Assembly: GCA_002368155.1 (NCBI GenBank)
Contig: AP018180.1
Location: forward strand, 62,001 to 126,000
DNA from: Nostoc carneum NIES-2107
GTDB taxonomy: Bacteria > Cyanobacteriota > Cyanobacteriia > Cyanobacteriales > Nostocaceae
Direction: 5' to 3'
Length of the DNA stretch: 64,000 nt
The notes under the pieces were generated by a model. The model ran no database searches, was not told the DNA's origin, and saw only the letters and a list, made by a program, of their open reading frames with translations. Shown here in pieces: positions 62,121-64,000 of this stretch (position 1 is the first letter of the stretch; every line of letters begins with the position of its first letter). A program made the position numbers and the translations under genes.

Positions 62121-63857
62121 TTACGAAATTTGACCTTTTACTATTAATTGTGGTTGTCCCCACAGGATACGCTCTTGTTTGTAAATAGCAATTCCAGGTT
62201 TCGCTCCTTTGGGTTTGTAGACATACTTTGGCTGAGTGTATACTATTGGCACTTGGTCACTTTGCCGAGCGCGGCTATAGTAAGAAGCGAGGTTTGCAGT
62301 AAATTGCAAATCGGCTTCTTCGGGAACTGCGCCTGGTTCTAACCGCAATAAAACATGACTACCAGGAATTTCTTGTGCGTGGAACCATAAATCATAATCT
62401 CCAGCTACCCGAAAAGTTAATTGGTCATTCTGGCGATTGTTGCGACCAATTAAGACTTCAAAGCCGCTGGGAGTACGATAACGATGAAAGTTGCTGCTAC
62501 TATCTTCGTTGGTAGTACGGTTGCGGTATTCTGGATCTTCTAAATATCGTTGTCCAATTAGCTCATCGCGGATTTCTTCGAGTGCTTGTAAATCTTCAGG
62601 TGTTTGATATTTTTCTATCTGAGCGATCGCAGCTTCTACTTGCTCTAAGTATTCTATTTCTGTGTTCACTTCTGCAAGTAGTGGTTCGACAGCAGCACGT
62701 GCGCGTTTCAGCTTTTGGTGTTGTTTATAAAGGCTTTGAGCATTTTGCACAGCATTTTTATCTGGTTGCAGAGCGATCGCTACTGGTAAGTTAGTCTCAA
62801 AATCAGGAAGGGTAATTTCTTTCATCCCTGCTTCCCAATTGTGCAAGTTAGCCATTAACAAATCGGCTTTGTGGCGATATTCATCGGCTCTATCTGATTG
62901 TTGCAAGCGTTCTGCAAAAGTGTTGGCTTTTAGCCTTAATTTAGCCAAGATATTATTTAGTTTTTGGCTCAACTGATGGCGGAGTTGAGCAAATACTTGT
63001 TCGTTGAGTTGGTCAGTATAGTAGCGGTTGAGTAATTCTTGTGTATCCTTTGCTGGTGTCTCCCCACCCCAACCCATGACGGTGTATCCGTTCTCTGTCC
63101 AAGCAGGGTGAAACTTCTCGGCTTGTAATGCTGCTAGCCATACTTGCCATTGTTGGAATAATTGTTGCCAATCTTCTGGTGTCAGGCTATCGGTGGTTGT
63201 TTCTGGTGGTATATTTGCCGATCGCACCATTGATTCTACCAGCGATGCACTTAAACCACTATAACTTTTGAGCAACTGACGCTTAATAGCTCCTGGTACT
63301 AAACTCACTCGTTCTTGCCAACGTTGTGCAGATTCACTCACACTAGGAACTGGGCCAGTGAGTTTCGGTGGAGTTTCATAAGTTTGTCCGGTTTGGATAG
63401 GACGGACGCTAGATTGTTGCTGACTAACTTGATGCGCGGCAGTGATAATTAAATTGTTAGCATCGGTGAGGATGACATTGCTGTATTTCCCCATAATTTC
63501 CACGTAAACGTGATATAATGCGCTTTCTTGGGGACGACGAGCAAATTGGAAATTAACAACACGCTCCCAAGGTGCGATCGCTTCAATACCTACTAATGCC
63601 AAACCACCCAATTGGTGTATAAGTTGTTGGCTAAAAGTAAAAGTATCTGGTACCCGTGGCGGCGGATTACCAATACAGATACGTGCAGCTTGAGGATGCC
63701 AAGAAATTTCTAGCCAACCCCGCTGTTTTAGGGTACGTAAGGCGATAGAAATAGTATAGCGATCGCGCTGGAAAACCTGCTCTGTTCTGGATGGTAACCA
63801 GTAAGTGCGAAGTTCGCTACAAGCAGCGGTGAGGGTAGTCAAATCAACTGGTTGCAC
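62121..63857 (-). CDS. rqcH: NFACT-family RNA-binding protein (RqcH/Rqc2 homologue)
   Basis: 578 residues. NFACT-N domain (about 1-190; YVEIMGKYSNVILTDANN is the family signature), helix-hairpin-helix part (GAIKRQLLKSYSGLSASLVE), a long coiled coil (about 290-430) and NFACT-R (YRTPSGFEVLIGRNNRQNDQ, then DLWFHAQEIPGSHVLLRLEP). RqcH binds stalled 50S subunits with peptidyl-tRNA and directs C-terminal alanine tailing for ribosome quality control. At the place of the conserved Asp-Arg pair of the NFACT-N domain this protein seems to read APWERVVNF (Glu-Arg). Monocistronic. Confidence 0.92.
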   Translation of the reverse strand: MQPVDLTTLTAACSELRTYWLPSRTEQVFQRDRYTISIALRTLKQRGWLEISWHPQAARICIGNPPPRVPDTFTFSQQLIHQLGGLALVGIEAIAPWERVVNFQFARRPQESALYHVYVEIMGKYSNVILTDANNLIITAAHQVSQQQSSVRPIQTGQTYETPPKLTGPVPSVSESAQRWQERVSLVPGAIKRQLLKSYSGLSASLVESMVRSANIPPETTTDSLTPEDWQQLFQQWQVWLAALQAEKFHPAWTENGYTVMGWGGETPAKDTQELLNRYYTDQLNEQVFAQLRHQLSQKLNNILAKLRLKANTFAERLQQSDRADEYRHKADLLMANLHNWEAGMKEITLPDFETNLPVAIALQPDKNAVQNAQSLYKQHQKLKRARAAVEPLLAEVNTEIEYLEQVEAAIAQIEKYQTPEDLQALEEIRDELIGQRYLEDPEYRNRTTNEDSSSNFHRYRTPSGFEVLIGRNNRQNDQLTFRVAGDYDLWFHAQEIPGSHVLLRLEPGAVPEEADLQFTANLASYYSRARQSDQVPIVYTQPKYVYKPKGAKPGIAIYKQERILWGQPQLIVKGQIS

Positions 63858-64000
63858 AACAATTAGTTAGCCATTGGCGTTCATACTATCGATGCTAAGT
63901 ATAGTCTTAAATGCCAAGAGTCAAGAGTCAATAGTCCAAGATATCTAAAGAATATCTCAAAACCAATTACCCTTGACTTTTGTACAGACGCGATTCATCG
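63858..64000. other. Window edge: STRR and start of a GACGCGAT palindrome
   Basis: 63915-63945 has AGAGTCA/ATAGTCC heptamers; 63982-64000 is GACGCGATTCATCG cut by the window end. Confidence 0.7.

Overview
The window is chromosomal DNA of a filamentous, probably heterocyst-forming cyanobacterium (Nostocales: Nostoc, Calothrix or Tolypothrix type). The grounds are the many HIP1 octamers (GCGATCGC), abundant heptameric short tandem repeats (STRRs such as CCCCAGT, TTACCAA and GACAAAT) between genes, several small palindromic or MITE-like repeats, and gene families typical of this group: a CuA-less alternative terminal oxidase with DUF2231 partners, alkaline/neutral invertase, a PEP-CTERM protein, and large CheB/CheR hybrid kinases. 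No species can be named from the sequence alone.

Layout. 1-600: tail of a gene, then a 63-bp tandem repeat. 595-6856: two CheB-type signalling proteins (CheB-GAF and CheB-CheR-PAS-kinase-receiver), separated by a possible frameshifted coiled-coil gene and an array of short hairpins. 7344-8985: a membrane glycosyltransferase and an orphan BrnA-type antitoxin. 9069-20352: a probable sulfide/persulfide island. It holds rhodanese-DUF2892, a persulfide-dioxygenase-like metallo-hydrolase broken by repeat insertions, a sulfide:quinone oxidoreductase (SQR)-like flavoprotein, a five-gene run (secreted protein, small DUF4405-like membrane protein, ArsR repressor, DUF3122-like protein, SCP2-like protein), a second rhodanese and an RND efflux pump. 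A 14-bp sequence with a perfect palindromic core lies in front of both the metallo-hydrolase and the SQR and overlaps the SQR promoter, which makes it the best operator candidate for the ArsR protein.

21301-25925: a five-gene terminal oxidase operon (two DUF2231 proteins, subunits II, I, III). Subunit II lacks the CuA cysteines, so it is probably a quinol oxidase of the ARTO/Cox3 type. 26800-30425: murD and glyS. 31197-32105: the C-terminal remnant of an O-methyltransferase directly in front of an SDR. 32472-38672: small conserved protein, MFS transporter, PP2C-like phosphatase, BASS transporter, a desaturase remnant cut by an STRR, and a tandem-repeat membrane protein.

38924-47294: amidase, CRP-family regulator, NarL-type response regulator, class V aminotransferase, Ap4A phosphorylase-like protein with a 21-bp tandem repeat upstream, and alkaline/neutral invertase. 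47464-59846: DUF1400 hydrolase, HPPD, exonuclease III, GT4 glycosyltransferase, a small zinc ribbon, Zn alcohol dehydrogenase, CocE-type hydrolase and conserved unknowns. 60088-63857: tRNA-Pro(CGG) followed by a 17-bp stem hairpin, a PEP-CTERM protein, a candidate small RNA and an NFACT/RqcH protein.

The main theme outside the ordinary genes is repeat-driven remodelling. STRRs sit on or just past many stop codons and form the last codons of some genes. One truncates a desaturase gene, one lies in frame inside a hydrolase, and mini-palindromes interrupt the metallo-hydrolase twice.
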